Shown piece after piece: positions 9,000-16,873 of a DNA stretch of 64,000 nt. Where the stretch lies: contig JAQWSZ010000035.1 of assembly GCA_029242945.1 (NCBI GenBank), positions 1-64,000 of the forward strand. The letters run 5' to 3'. Source of the DNA: CACPJA01 sp029242945. GTDB lineage: Bacteria > Pseudomonadota > Gammaproteobacteria > Steroidobacterales > UBA11654. Each line of letters opens with the position of its first letter. Position 1 is the first letter of the stretch. The notes beneath the pieces are model-generated. The model was given only the letters and a program-made list of their open reading frames with translations. It did no database searches and was not told the DNA's origin. Made by a program: the position numbers and the translations under genes.

Positions 9000-9127
9000 T
9001 TAATCAAATAACCTCATTACAACGCATAGTCTACTCTTAAAGATGCTATTAAACTCTATATCAGCTATGTAGGCAAATCCAGATTCACTTAATTTTCTAT
9101 AAATACATAAAAATCATAAATATTTCA

Positions 9128-9156
9128 TTGAATGTTCTCTTTTTGTTCTCTATTAT
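9128..9156 (+). promoter_or_regulatory. lexA promoter with GTTC-N7-GTTC operator
   Basis: A -35-like TTGAAT (9128-9133) and a -10-like TATTAT (9151-9156) are separated by exactly 17 bp. Inside that spacer GTTC occurs twice (9134-9137 and 9145-9148) with 7 bases between, one helical turn apart. GTTC-N7-GTTC is the LexA box described for many Alphaproteobacteria. The usual gammaproteobacterial CTGT-N8-ACAG box is not seen here. A repressor bound at this position would block RNA polymerase directly. The start codon of lexA follows about 40 bp downstream of the -10. Confidence 0.7.
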
Positions 9157-9194
9157 CTATTTTAATGTAAGTAATTATTAATGGAAGAAGAATT

Positions 9195-9803
9195 ATGTTA
9201 ACGCCAAGTGAGAAAAAGACCTTTAAATTTATTCAGCAATACTTCATGGAGAAAGGCTATGCTCCAACCTTAAGAGAAATAGCGCAAGGTATTGGAATTA
9301 ATTCAAGAGGAGTTGTGCATCGGTATTTAAAATCATTGGAATCTTCTAACTTAATTAACATCTTGCCAAATAGGAAACGCGGTATTCATTTAAACCCAGA
9401 GGCTAGTGAGAATATTCCACTAGTGCCAACTATCCCTCTTTTAGGTCGAATTGCTGCAGGTCAGCCCATTGAAGCTATTGAGGGTCGGGATGAAATTAAT
9501 TTAGCTGATTTCATCATGAATGCAGATAGATTTGCTTTACAAGTCACAGGAGATTCAATGATGGAAGCAGGTATTCTTGATGGTGACACTGTCATAATAA
9601 AACATCAAAATATTGCCAATAATGGAGATATTATAGTTGCATTAATAGATGGTCTCGAGGCAACACTGAAACGACTTAAAAAACTACCAGACGGAATGGT
9701 TCTTTTAGTGCCTGAAAATCAGTTTATGGAAACCATTGCCTACGAACCAGAACGTGTTCAAATACAAGGAGTAGTTGTTGGACAACTCAGAAGTTACCAG
9801 TGA
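9195..9803 (+). CDS. lexA: LexA repressor
   Basis: This is the SOS repressor, 202 residues long. An N-terminal winged helix (APTLREIAQGIGINSRGVV, then LPNRKRGIHL) binds DNA. The S24 self-cleavage domain has the Ala88-Gly89 cleavage bond in GRIAAGQPIE, nucleophile Ser121 in TGDSMMEAG and Lys159 in ATLKRLKK. Activated RecA would trigger cleavage. The recognition region (GVVHRYLKSLE, LPNRKR) looks more like the alphaproteobacterial type (GIHR..., LPNRAR) than E. coli's (SPNAAEEHL). This agrees with the operator found upstream. It is first in a cassette with a Y-family polymerase and an SRAP protein. Confidence 0.96.
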   Translation: MLTPSEKKTFKFIQQYFMEKGYAPTLREIAQGIGINSRGVVHRYLKSLESSNLINILPNRKRGIHLNPEASENIPLVPTIPLLGRIAAGQPIEAIEGRDEINLADFIMNADRFALQVTGDSMMEAGILDGDTVIIKHQNIANNGDIIVALIDGLEATLKRLKKLPDGMVLLVPENQFMETIAYEPERVQIQGVVVGQLRSYQ

Positions 9804-11031
9804 TCGCTTGCCTTGGCCTAGAATAATTGCATTGGTTGACATGAATTCATTCTTTGCATCTATTGAGCAAATGGATCAACCAGAGTTATTTGGACGACCT
9901 GTTGCGGTTACTAATGGTATTCAAGGTACCTGTATTATCACTTGCTCCTATGAAGCTAGATATTGGGGAATTAAAACTGGTATGCGTCTTAAAGAAGCAC
10001 GCAAACTTTGTCCAGATTTAATTCAAAGGCCCTCCAGGCCAAAACGCTATGCTGAAATCTCTATAAAAATTATGCAAGGTTTAAATAAATTAACTCCTGA
10101 TATAGAAGTCTATTCAGTTGATGAAGCATTTCTTGATATGACTCATTGTCAAAAAATTATAAGATCGCCTGAGAAACTGGCTGAAGAAATAAAAGAATTA
10201 GTTTTCAAGCTATCAGGTCTACCCTGCTCCATTGGAATCAGTGGCGATAAAACAACTGCAAAATATGCTGCTAAACAAAATAAGCCTAATGGTATAACTA
10301 TAGTGCATCCAAGCAAATCAGAAAGGATTCTCCATGATGTCCCTGTTACTGAGTTGTGCGGCATTGCAAAAGGTATTGGTGGCTTCTTACAATCTTATGG
10401 AGTCTATACTTGTGGTGATATGAAAAATATTCCTATTAGTCTATTGGGTAAACATTTTGGTCATCCAGGGAGACGGATCTGGCTTATGGCTCAAGGAAAA
10501 GATCCTGAAAAAATACATACTGATATTGCTGAACCTAAATCCATTGGACATGGCAAAGTAATGCCACCTAATACAAAAGATATCCGAATCATCAAAACAT
10601 ATTTACAACATATGAGTGAAAAAGTTGGATCTCGACTTAGAAAACATAACCTAAAAGCATCTAAATTCTATATAGGTTTTCGCTCTAAACATCGTTGGCT
10701 TAGTCAAAAAATGTATAGCCAATACCCAACTGATGACGGAATATGCATTATGAGATTAGGTCAATTATTGATTCATCAACAATGGAATGGCGAAGGAATT
10801 AGTCAAATTCAAGTAACAGCAATAAAACCAAATAAAACTGATCAACAAATTAATTTCTTTGAAAACCAAGAAAAAAAGAATCACTCCAATAAGAAAAATA
10901 AGGTCCTAGATTGCATCAATGAACGATATGGAGATTTAACAATAGCTCCCAGCAACTTAATCCATCGATCAAGTATGCCTGATGTCATTGCACCTGCTTG
11001 GAAACCAAATGGTCATAGGAGAACGATATAA
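9775..11031 (+). CDS. Y-family translesion DNA polymerase (DinB/UmuC-like)
   Basis: This lesion-bypass polymerase carries catalytic acidic residues in ALVDMNSFFASIEQ (Asp22) and YSVDEAFLD (Asp116, Glu117). GISGDKTTAKYAAKQNKPNG is the palm/fingers region. A helix-hairpin-helix (ELCGIAKGIGGFLQSYG) and a little-finger domain opening SIGHGKVMPP follow, for 418 residues in total. No ATG exists upstream of the catalytic motif, because the only one (9841) would delete the first aspartate. Translation must therefore begin at a TTG: 9775 and 9778 overlap lexA, and 9808 lies just after its stop. It lies between lexA and an SRAP gene, so SOS control is expected. I see no clear beta-clamp motif; QINFFEN near the C-terminus is a weak candidate. 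Confidence 0.88.
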   Translation: MLDNSEVTSDRLPWPRIIALVDMNSFFASIEQMDQPELFGRPVAVTNGIQGTCIITCSYEARYWGIKTGMRLKEARKLCPDLIQRPSRPKRYAEISIKIMQGLNKLTPDIEVYSVDEAFLDMTHCQKIIRSPEKLAEEIKELVFKLSGLPCSIGISGDKTTAKYAAKQNKPNGITIVHPSKSERILHDVPVTELCGIAKGIGGFLQSYGVYTCGDMKNIPISLLGKHFGHPGRRIWLMAQGKDPEKIHTDIAEPKSIGHGKVMPPNTKDIRIIKTYLQHMSEKVGSRLRKHNLKASKFYIGFRSKHRWLSQKMYSQYPTDDGICIMRLGQLLIHQQWNGEGISQIQVTAIKPNKTDQQINFFENQEKKNHSNKKNKVLDCINERYGDLTIAPSNLIHRSSMPDVIAPAWKPNGHRRTI

Positions 11032-11441
11032 TGTGTGGAGGGGCATCTTACCATCACAATGGAGACCATATGAGAGTTTACTTTCCTAATCCAAAAGCAA
11101 AACTTCCAGTGATAGCAAAAGACAATCAAACAAAATTAGTTCTTTGGGGAAGAAGAAAAGGACAATCAGGGAAATTACCCTTGGGTGGATGGGCAAGATT
11201 AGACTCAATTCATTCGGGCGTTTGGGATAGGTGGTTTCCTAAACCAGTTAAGATACCGGTACTTAGTTTTATGGAAAAAGATCATGAAGGAAAAAGTCAC
11301 TGGTTTGATTTGATAAAAGGACAATGGATACAAGGATTAATAGCTATGGAAAATCAAGAACAAAGATTATATGTGGTCACCATTGAACCCGAACTAGAAT
11401 TTAGTATTCACGATCGATGGCCAAGAGTAATGAGTGGATAG
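11031..11441 (+). CDS. short SRAP/YedK-like (HMCES family) SOS-associated protein
   Basis: SRAP proteins shield abasic sites in single-stranded DNA by a covalent link through Cys2. This protein begins MCGGASY, so the cysteine would be exposed after Met removal. It ends with SIHDRWPRVM, which matches the conserved IH-R-P segment containing the active-site histidine. At 136 residues it is much shorter than typical members (about 220). The usual NARAET motif seems replaced by WARLDS, so the active-site asparagine may be missing. The glutamate may be the one in SFMEKD. Its ATG shares one base with the stop of the polymerase gene, which implies coupling and a role in lesion tolerance. Confidence 0.7.
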   Translation: MCGGASYHHNGDHMRVYFPNPKAKLPVIAKDNQTKLVLWGRRKGQSGKLPLGGWARLDSIHSGVWDRWFPKPVKIPVLSFMEKDHEGKSHWFDLIKGQWIQGLIAMENQEQRLYVVTIEPELEFSIHDRWPRVMSG

Positions 11442-11487
11442 AGTTAATATCTTTGTTAACAATTAAAATCTTGTTTAAGATGGCCTC

Positions 11488-12666
11488 ATGAAAAGATTCC
11501 TCATAGTTAGTCTAACTTTTGTATTTACTGTATTTACCTTTATTGTTATTGGAGCATTATTATTTGGTCCTAAGTATGTTGACAGTAAGATAAATCAAAC
11601 ATCTATACACGCTCCTTTTGAGGTATCGGATAAGGCAAAAAAATTACATAAGGATTTACTAATTGGTGATTGGCATGCTGATAGCACGTTATGGAATCGT
11701 GATTTATCTAATCGCTATGATTATGGGCATGTTGATATTCCACGATTACAAAAAGGTAATGTAGCACTCCAAATGTTTACCTCAGTCTCTAAATCACCGA
11801 GAGGACAAAACTATAATAAAAATGAGACTTCGGCGAATGATAACATCACATCATTGGTTATTTTACAACGATGGCCTATAAAAACTTGGAACAGCCTAGC
11901 TGAGAGAGTTATTTATCAGGCAAGAAAAATTCGTACTCTTGAAAAAGAAGATAGTCAAAATTTTATGTTAATTTTATCTCAATCAGATCTTGATGAATTT
12001 TTGCAAAAAAGAAAGTCCAACTCAGATTTAATTGGTGGACTTCTTGGTACAGAAGGATCTCATGCTCTAGATGGTGAATTAAAGAATATTGAACGACTGT
12101 TCAACGAAGGCTTTCGAATGATGAGCCTTCAGCACTTCTTTGACAATAAACTAGGTGGATCATTGCATGGAATATCAGGCAATGGATTAACACAGTTTGG
12201 CCAAGAAGCCATTCAGGAAATGCTTCGTCTTGGAATTATGATTGATGTATCTCATTCTTCTGAAAATGTCGTAAAAGATGTCCTTAATCTAAGCGATCAA
12301 CCAATTTTAGTAAGTCATACAGGATTTAATGGTCATTGCCCCTCTTCTAGAAATATTAGTGACTCACTAATGAAAGAAATCGCAAAAAAAGACGGATTAG
12401 TTGCAGTAGGGTTTTGGCATGCAGCTGTTTGTAATAATACTCCTCAATCTGTGGCTGAAGCGATTCAATATGGAATAGAATTAATAGGAGCCAAACATGT
12501 AGCCCTTGGCTCTGACTTCGATGGAGCAGTCCGTCCAGGCTTTGATACCTCAGAGCTTGTTGCTATTACCCATGAGTTACTGGAAGCTGGTGTAAAAGAA
12601 TCTGAGATTCGCTTGGTTATGGGAGAAAATATGTTGAATTTCCTAAAGAAGAATCTAGCTGATTAA
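11488..12666 (+). CDS. membrane dipeptidase (peptidase M19)
   Basis: This zinc dipeptidase of the renal dipeptidase family has 392 residues. An N-terminal hydrophobic segment (about 5-26) acts as signal or anchor, so the catalytic domain is periplasmic. Metal ligands are His63 and Asp65 in GDWHADST, a glutamate in LLGTEGSHALDG, and histidines in MIDVSHSSE and LVSHTGFNG. VALGSDFDGAVRPG gives the distal aspartate. Bacterial members cleave dipeptides, often with a D-residue at the C-terminal side. The gene lies 46 bp after the SRAP gene and is not obviously linked to it. Confidence 0.92.
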   Translation: MKRFLIVSLTFVFTVFTFIVIGALLFGPKYVDSKINQTSIHAPFEVSDKAKKLHKDLLIGDWHADSTLWNRDLSNRYDYGHVDIPRLQKGNVALQMFTSVSKSPRGQNYNKNETSANDNITSLVILQRWPIKTWNSLAERVIYQARKIRTLEKEDSQNFMLILSQSDLDEFLQKRKSNSDLIGGLLGTEGSHALDGELKNIERLFNEGFRMMSLQHFFDNKLGGSLHGISGNGLTQFGQEAIQEMLRLGIMIDVSHSSENVVKDVLNLSDQPILVSHTGFNGHCPSSRNISDSLMKEIAKKDGLVAVGFWHAAVCNNTPQSVAEAIQYGIELIGAKHVALGSDFDGAVRPGFDTSELVAITHELLEAGVKESEIRLVMGENMLNFLKKNLAD

Positions 12667-12710
12667 GAACACTATTTAAGTGATTGTTTGTCTTTTTAGG
12701 TATACCTTTT

Positions 12711-13727
12711 CTAGAAAGATGTTAGAAAAGATGCTGCATTACCACCGGATACTTCAGCCTTTCTAGCTGCTATTAGATAGTCAACTCCTTCTGGCGATAA
12801 TTCATCATGATTACCGTAGATTCTTGTTACTCGGTTTTTATGAAATATTTTTACTTGTGAATGAAAAGGAATAACCGTTTCAGGATTATTGCCAAAAAGT
12901 TCTCTATGCTTTTCAGGTAATCGGTACCAAGGTACTGTCATATTATGATGATGAGCATTATGGAAACCAAAGTTCAAAGTTAACCAGTTAATGGCTTCAA
13001 TGTTAAAAGAATGAGGATTACTGTATGTATGTATCTGTTCCCATTCATAGTCACCCTGTCTTGCTGGTTTGTCATTACTAAAAAGAGTTAGATTGTAGGG
13101 GTAATCATGTTGAATTGAATCCATGAATCGCAGAACAGTCAAGAGTAAGATATAAGAGAAAGTATACAAAAGAGCAACTTTTGGAAAATAGATGATTAAC
13201 GCTAAGAACATAGTGAATCTTATAACAATAACTGCAGTATTTCTAAAACGTTGATTTCTTCGTTCAGGAATAATAAAAGAAGAAAACATCATAATAAAAT
13301 GCATGATAAATTCATGAGCAGGTATATAAAACCATTCAAATATTTTGGTTAATAAATATTTTTTTGGATTGCTTTCAAAAAAGGCTTCATAATCGAACCA
13401 GACAACATCATCAACATCAACGTGATGTCTAAAATGCTTATGCTGAATATCTTTATACGTTCCATAGGAAGAACCACAAATCCAGCTAAAAATTTCACCA
13501 AAATAATTATTAAATCTAATTCTTTTAAACACTAAATTATGAGCACACTCATGAATTAAGTAAGCGGCAATAATCATGGAATGCCCTAAAAGAAGAGCAG
13601 ATAGGATATTTATAATAATGCTTGAATCAAATAAGCCTAAAAAACCTATAATATAACCAACAATTGAATAAAGAATTGCTCCTCCGTTATAGATCATTCC
13701 TTGAGATTCTTTAAATAAGTTTTCCAT
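12711..13727 (-). CDS. fatty acid desaturase family protein
   Basis: This 338-residue integral membrane di-iron protein has the three histidine boxes of the desaturase/hydroxylase superfamily: HECAH, HKHFRHH and HNAHHH. Four or more hydrophobic segments surround them, as expected for an inner-membrane enzyme acting on acyl chains or a lipid headgroup. The exact substrate cannot be told from the boxes. Since fabAB already makes monounsaturated chains, this could introduce a second double bond or act on another lipid. It is a single gene, followed by a secreted nuclease gene on the same strand. Confidence 0.85.
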   Translation of the reverse strand: MENLFKESQGMIYNGGAILYSIVGYIIGFLGLFDSSIIINILSALLLGHSMIIAAYLIHECAHNLVFKRIRFNNYFGEIFSWICGSSYGTYKDIQHKHFRHHVDVDDVVWFDYEAFFESNPKKYLLTKIFEWFYIPAHEFIMHFIMMFSSFIIPERRNQRFRNTAVIVIRFTMFLALIIYFPKVALLYTFSYILLLTVLRFMDSIQHDYPYNLTLFSNDKPARQGDYEWEQIHTYSNPHSFNIEAINWLTLNFGFHNAHHHNMTVPWYRLPEKHRELFGNNPETVIPFHSQVKIFHKNRVTRIYGNHDELSPEGVDYLIAARKAEVSGGNAASFLTSF

Positions 13728-13775
13728 AATTAAAGATTAGCAAATCTATAATGATTCACAATAATTGACACCCTA

Positions 13776-14441
13776 TTAATTCCGTCTACTGTTTTCTCTT
13801 CTCCAATCTTCTGGATCTAGAAAATTACCACTCCAGATTCCTACCCTATTAGTCATTGCTTCAACCATCTCATTTTCATATCGTCGTGAATATTTTAAAT
13901 AAGCAATAGCCATACCTGACTTAACCATTTCTGATTGAAGATCCAATCCATTGGCGTAACAGATACTGAGAGTTCGATCGTATTTATCTCTTCCCTCATC
14001 TGTACAGCGAACTTCGTTACCATCGATGAGTTCTCTGAGTTTTTTTGTAGCTTTTTTACCGCACGCCCAAATTTTGCCATTAGGTTTTTGACAATATTGA
14101 GTTTGACCATAGAAATGACTTTCAGGTGCATCAATACCACTAAATCTAATCTTCGTTCCATTAATAGTAATGGTATCGCCATCAATCACTTTTGCTTTTC
14201 CAACTAGATCTATTTTAGGGGCTTGATCATCTCGATTGTGATATTTGTCATCCAGAGTTGTATCGCCATAGCCGTATATAGAGTCATTGCCTCCCATAGG
14301 AACTGATCCTGACTGAATGGGTGATGGTCCATCATCTCGTTCACGTTCGCCCTCACCTCCATTTTGACTATAAGAGATAGTTGGAAAGATTAAAAAAGAG
14401 ATAATTGTGAAAAGAATTTTACTTCTATTGAATTTTAACAT
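13776..14441 (-). CDS. secreted thermonuclease-like (SNase) protein
   Basis: The 221-residue protein has a signal peptide (LFTIISFLIFPTISYSQN) and a low-complexity linker rich in Gly, Glu and Asp. A staphylococcal-nuclease-like OB fold follows. AKVIDGDTITINGTKIRFSG and IDAPE are the family signature with the calcium-binding aspartates and the first arginine. GRDKYDRTLSICY holds the second conserved region. It probably cuts extracellular or periplasmic nucleic acid, for example for phosphorus recovery. It abuts the SDR gene upstream with a 2-bp gap, so the two may be co-transcribed. Confidence 0.85.
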   Translation of the reverse strand: MLKFNRSKILFTIISFLIFPTISYSQNGGEGERERDDGPSPIQSGSVPMGGNDSIYGYGDTTLDDKYHNRDDQAPKIDLVGKAKVIDGDTITINGTKIRFSGIDAPESHFYGQTQYCQKPNGKIWACGKKATKKLRELIDGNEVRCTDEGRDKYDRTLSICYANGLDLQSEMVKSGMAIAYLKYSRRYENEMVEAMTNRVGIWSGNFLDPEDWRRENSRRN

Positions 14442-14443
14442 AT

Positions 14444-15241
14444 TTAATAAGCCCTCTTAGTAAGTGTTCTAGCTATAGATCGAGAAATACTTTGCGGTAT
14501 AATTTTTGCTAAAATTGCAAAAAATTTATTCAATCTGCCATTAATTAATATCATTTTACCATTCATTACAGCATCAAGCCCCTGCCTAGCTACTGTTTTT
14601 GAATCCATCCATAACCATTTGGGTGCTTTAGCTACTTCATCCATTCCTGCTGCAATATGAAATTCTGTTCTTGTTAGACCAGGACATACAGCCGAACAAT
14701 GAATTCCTTTATCCAGATATTGCAGATGTATACTCTCTGAAAATTTGATCTGAAAAATCTTTACTGGACTGTATAAGCCTGCCATATCTGGTGATGGAAT
14801 AAAAGGAGCTAGTGATGCTAAATTGATAATTCTTCCATAACCATTATTGACCATACTGGGTAAAAATAAGTAAGTCAGTTCTACTATAGTATTCACCATA
14901 ACTTGAAGAAAGTTTTGGTGTCTTTCCCATTCCATTTCTTCAAACTTTCCTGTGTTACCGTATCCTGCATTATTGACTAATGCATCAATATGGATTTCGT
15001 TATCTACGCAATATTGATGAATATATTTAGGAGCTTCAGGTTTAGAAAGATCCATAGAAATTAGGTCAATCCTAGCATCAGAATTCTTGAGGAGTTTCAC
15101 CTTTAGATCTTCCAATCTATTCATCCTTCGAGCTGTAATCACAAGATTAAATCCAGCTTCTAAGAATACTTGTGCAAATGCCTCTCCTATTCCAGATGAT
15201 GCACCTGTAATTAAAACCGTTTTTCTAGTCTGCTCTGACAC
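14444..15241 (-). CDS. short-chain dehydrogenase/reductase (SDR)
   Basis: This is a classical SDR of 265 residues. The nucleotide-binding TGASSGIG is at 12-19 and NNAGYG at 90-95. The catalytic set is Ser143 (NLASLAPF), Tyr157 and Lys161 (YSPVK). ARR after the second strand (residues 37-39) favours NADP(H). It resembles the DltE/YqjQ-like oxidoreductases of unknown substrate. The gene starts 3 bp after the stop of crcB and precedes the thermonuclease gene, so the three form a compact same-strand run. Confidence 0.88.
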   Translation of the reverse strand: MSEQTRKTVLITGASSGIGEAFAQVFLEAGFNLVITARRMNRLEDLKVKLLKNSDARIDLISMDLSKPEAPKYIHQYCVDNEIHIDALVNNAGYGNTGKFEEMEWERHQNFLQVMVNTIVELTYLFLPSMVNNGYGRIINLASLAPFIPSPDMAGLYSPVKIFQIKFSESIHLQYLDKGIHCSAVCPGLTRTEFHIAAGMDEVAKAPKWLWMDSKTVARQGLDAVMNGKMILINGRLNKFFAILAKIIPQSISRSIARTLTKRAY

Positions 15242-15244
15242 TTT

Positions 15245-15628
15245 TTATACCCTAATAATGTTATACCCCAAAAGTGCTAAAAGAACACCAATTATCACCT
15301 GTGAGGCAATATATAAAACTAGTTTCAACAGTTCTCCATTCTGGATAAATAATTGGGCTTCAAAAGCAAATGCGGAGAATGTTGTATAACCCCCTAACAC
15401 ACCAATCGCAATGAACATATAAAAACTTGTAGGTTCAGATATTTTATTTGAAAAATATCCTGCAAAAAGACCAATAAATAAACAACCAATAATATTTACA
15501 AAGAAAGTTCCTAAAGGAATAGCAGATAAAGGCACAGCTTTCTCAATTAATGCAGTTGAAAGGAAACGGAGTATTGTTCCAAAAAAACCACCAATACCAA
15601 CCCATATGCTTAATTTTAATATTTCCAT
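15245..15628 (-). CDS. crcB: fluoride channel CrcB/FluC
   Basis: This 127-residue protein has four membrane segments typical of Fluc fluoride exporters. GGFFGTILRF at the start, GTFFVNIIGCLFIGLFAG and GVLGGYTTFSAFAFE are the conserved pore and sodium-site motifs, including the TTFS track. It functions as a dual-topology dimer in the inner membrane. I looked for a fluoride riboswitch in the short upstream region and saw none. Confidence 0.94.
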   Translation of the reverse strand: MEILKLSIWVGIGGFFGTILRFLSTALIEKAVPLSAIPLGTFFVNIIGCLFIGLFAGYFSNKISEPTSFYMFIAIGVLGGYTTFSAFAFEAQLFIQNGELLKLVLYIASQVIIGVLLALLGYNIIRV

Positions 15629-15681
15629 TCTTATCTCAATAATTATTTAAATTTATCGAATCACACACTAGCATTATAAAA

Positions 15682-15825
15682 CTATGAAATTTCATCTAAA
15701 AGTGATTTCGGATCATTCAACTTTTTCTTGGATGACTTTCTATCGTATTTAGTTTTATTTTTATGCGTCTTAGTCACACCATGCTTAGGTGTTTTTTTTC
15801 TAAATTTTGTTTTTTTCTCATCCAT
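15682..15825 (-). CDS. 47-residue strongly basic small protein
   Basis: An ATG at 15825 opens a frame of 47 codons ending at TAG (15682). The product begins MDEKKTKFRKKTPKHGVTKT and ends NDPKSLLDEIS. About 17 of 47 residues are Lys or Arg, mostly in the first 35, with a short acidic/hydrophobic tail. I do not recognise it. The charge layout resembles ribosome- or RNA-associated small proteins. It fills the gap between the cytochrome-like gene and crcB on the same strand. The regular composition supports translation, but a chance frame is possible. Confidence 0.45.
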   Translation of the reverse strand: MDEKKTKFRKKTPKHGVTKTHKNKTKYDRKSSKKKLNDPKSLLDEIS

Positions 15826-15835
15826 GTCCTTAAAC

Positions 15836-16873
15836 TTATTCCATTGAATCTATCCATTCTCTAATCAGAGCTATACCTTCTTGATGTGCTATTGATCTTC
15901 CAGATTCAGGCATCATGATATCCGGCTCATTTGAGATCATTCTATAGAGAAGTATAGATTGATCTGGAAAACCTGGAACGATTGAATATTTATTGGTACC
16001 AGCTCCTCTGCCAGCTGCTACTGGTGGCTTATTAATACCAATACTTTTTCTATTATTCTCAAGCAAATTAAGATAGAGTCCTGTGGTATTTGCTGAGCCA
16101 TTCTGTGAATGACAATGGCCGCAATTAATATCAAGATAAGCTCTAGCTCTATCATTTAGTGGCTCTTCCGAGTCTGAATAATTAGAAATTGGTTGAGGAA
16201 TTTCAATATTTTCAGAGATTAGGTTCATTGCTCTCCACTTCACTAACTGATTCATAGGACCTTCAGAATAATGATGTATTTTATTAAGATTCCTTGGTTT
16301 AGGTCCTATAGGAACTAAAGAATTATTCTTTAAATGACACTCTTTGCATTGATTCTTATTGGGTACACGATAACGAAGATTAGTAAGGTTATTGGATGGA
16401 TCCAAATATTGAGTTAAGACAGTCTTACCAGCTATATTTAAGTATGCTTCTTCTTGTTCTTTATCCCAGACATAAGTGATTGCTTCCCAGCCATTTTTTT
16501 TATGCAACAGTAATCGCGTCTCAATTAAATTAATACGATCAGAATTTATTGCTTCATATGAGAATGTTTTTATAAGAACTGAGCCTATAGGAAAATTAAA
16601 TACTTCATTTTCTTCATACGCTGCTCTCATAGTTTGAGGAATATAAACAAATCGAGTCTTATCTGCATAATCTGTAAATAGAGGAGATATTAAACTATAT
16701 GGAAGTACACCAGTATTAGGTAATTGCCTCTGGGGATTACTGAAAAAACCAAAATCAGAGAGCTTTTCTGGGTGTGTATCCGATAGTATCATCTCTTCAT
16801 TGACCATTGAAAAGACATTCAATGTAAAAATTAAAAAAGCTATAGAAATGGTAGCAACAAACTTTTTAGTCAT
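15836..16873 (-). CDS. periplasmic protein with CxxCH haem motifs (SO_2930/HNE_0200-type)
   Basis: This secreted protein of about 345 residues starts at MTKKFVATISIAF (ATG 16873), a signal peptide. Two haem c motifs are visible, NQCKECHLKN in mid-protein and NCGHCHSQN in the C-terminal third. MMPESGR near the end could supply an axial methionine. The sequence (LPYSLISPLFTDYADKTRF, PIGSVLIKTFSY) matches the family that recurs as a two-gene cassette with a beta-helix protein. That is exactly its neighbour here, overlapping by 8 bases. A redox or electron-transfer function is likely; its partner is unknown. Confidence 0.8.
   Translation of the reverse strand: MTKKFVATISIAFLIFTLNVFSMVNEEMILSDTHPEKLSDFGFFSNPQRQLPNTGVLPYSLISPLFTDYADKTRFVYIPQTMRAAYEENEVFNFPIGSVLIKTFSYEAINSDRINLIETRLLLHKKNGWEAITYVWDKEQEEAYLNIAGKTVLTQYLDPSNNLTNLRYRVPNKNQCKECHLKNNSLVPIGPKPRNLNKIHHYSEGPMNQLVKWRAMNLISENIEIPQPISNYSDSEEPLNDRARAYLDINCGHCHSQNGSANTTGLYLNLLENNRKSIGINKPPVAAGRGAGTNKYSIVPGFPDQSILLYRMISNEPDIMMPESGRSIAHQEGIALIREWIDSME

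Noticed and set aside
9000..9194. Canonical gammaproteobacterial SOS box (CTGT-N8-ACAG) before lexA
   Set aside because: Looked for and not found; the GTTC direct repeat is the only operator-like element.
15629..15681. Possible fluoride riboswitch before crcB
   Set aside because: The conserved core of that riboswitch is not recognisable in the short upstream region.
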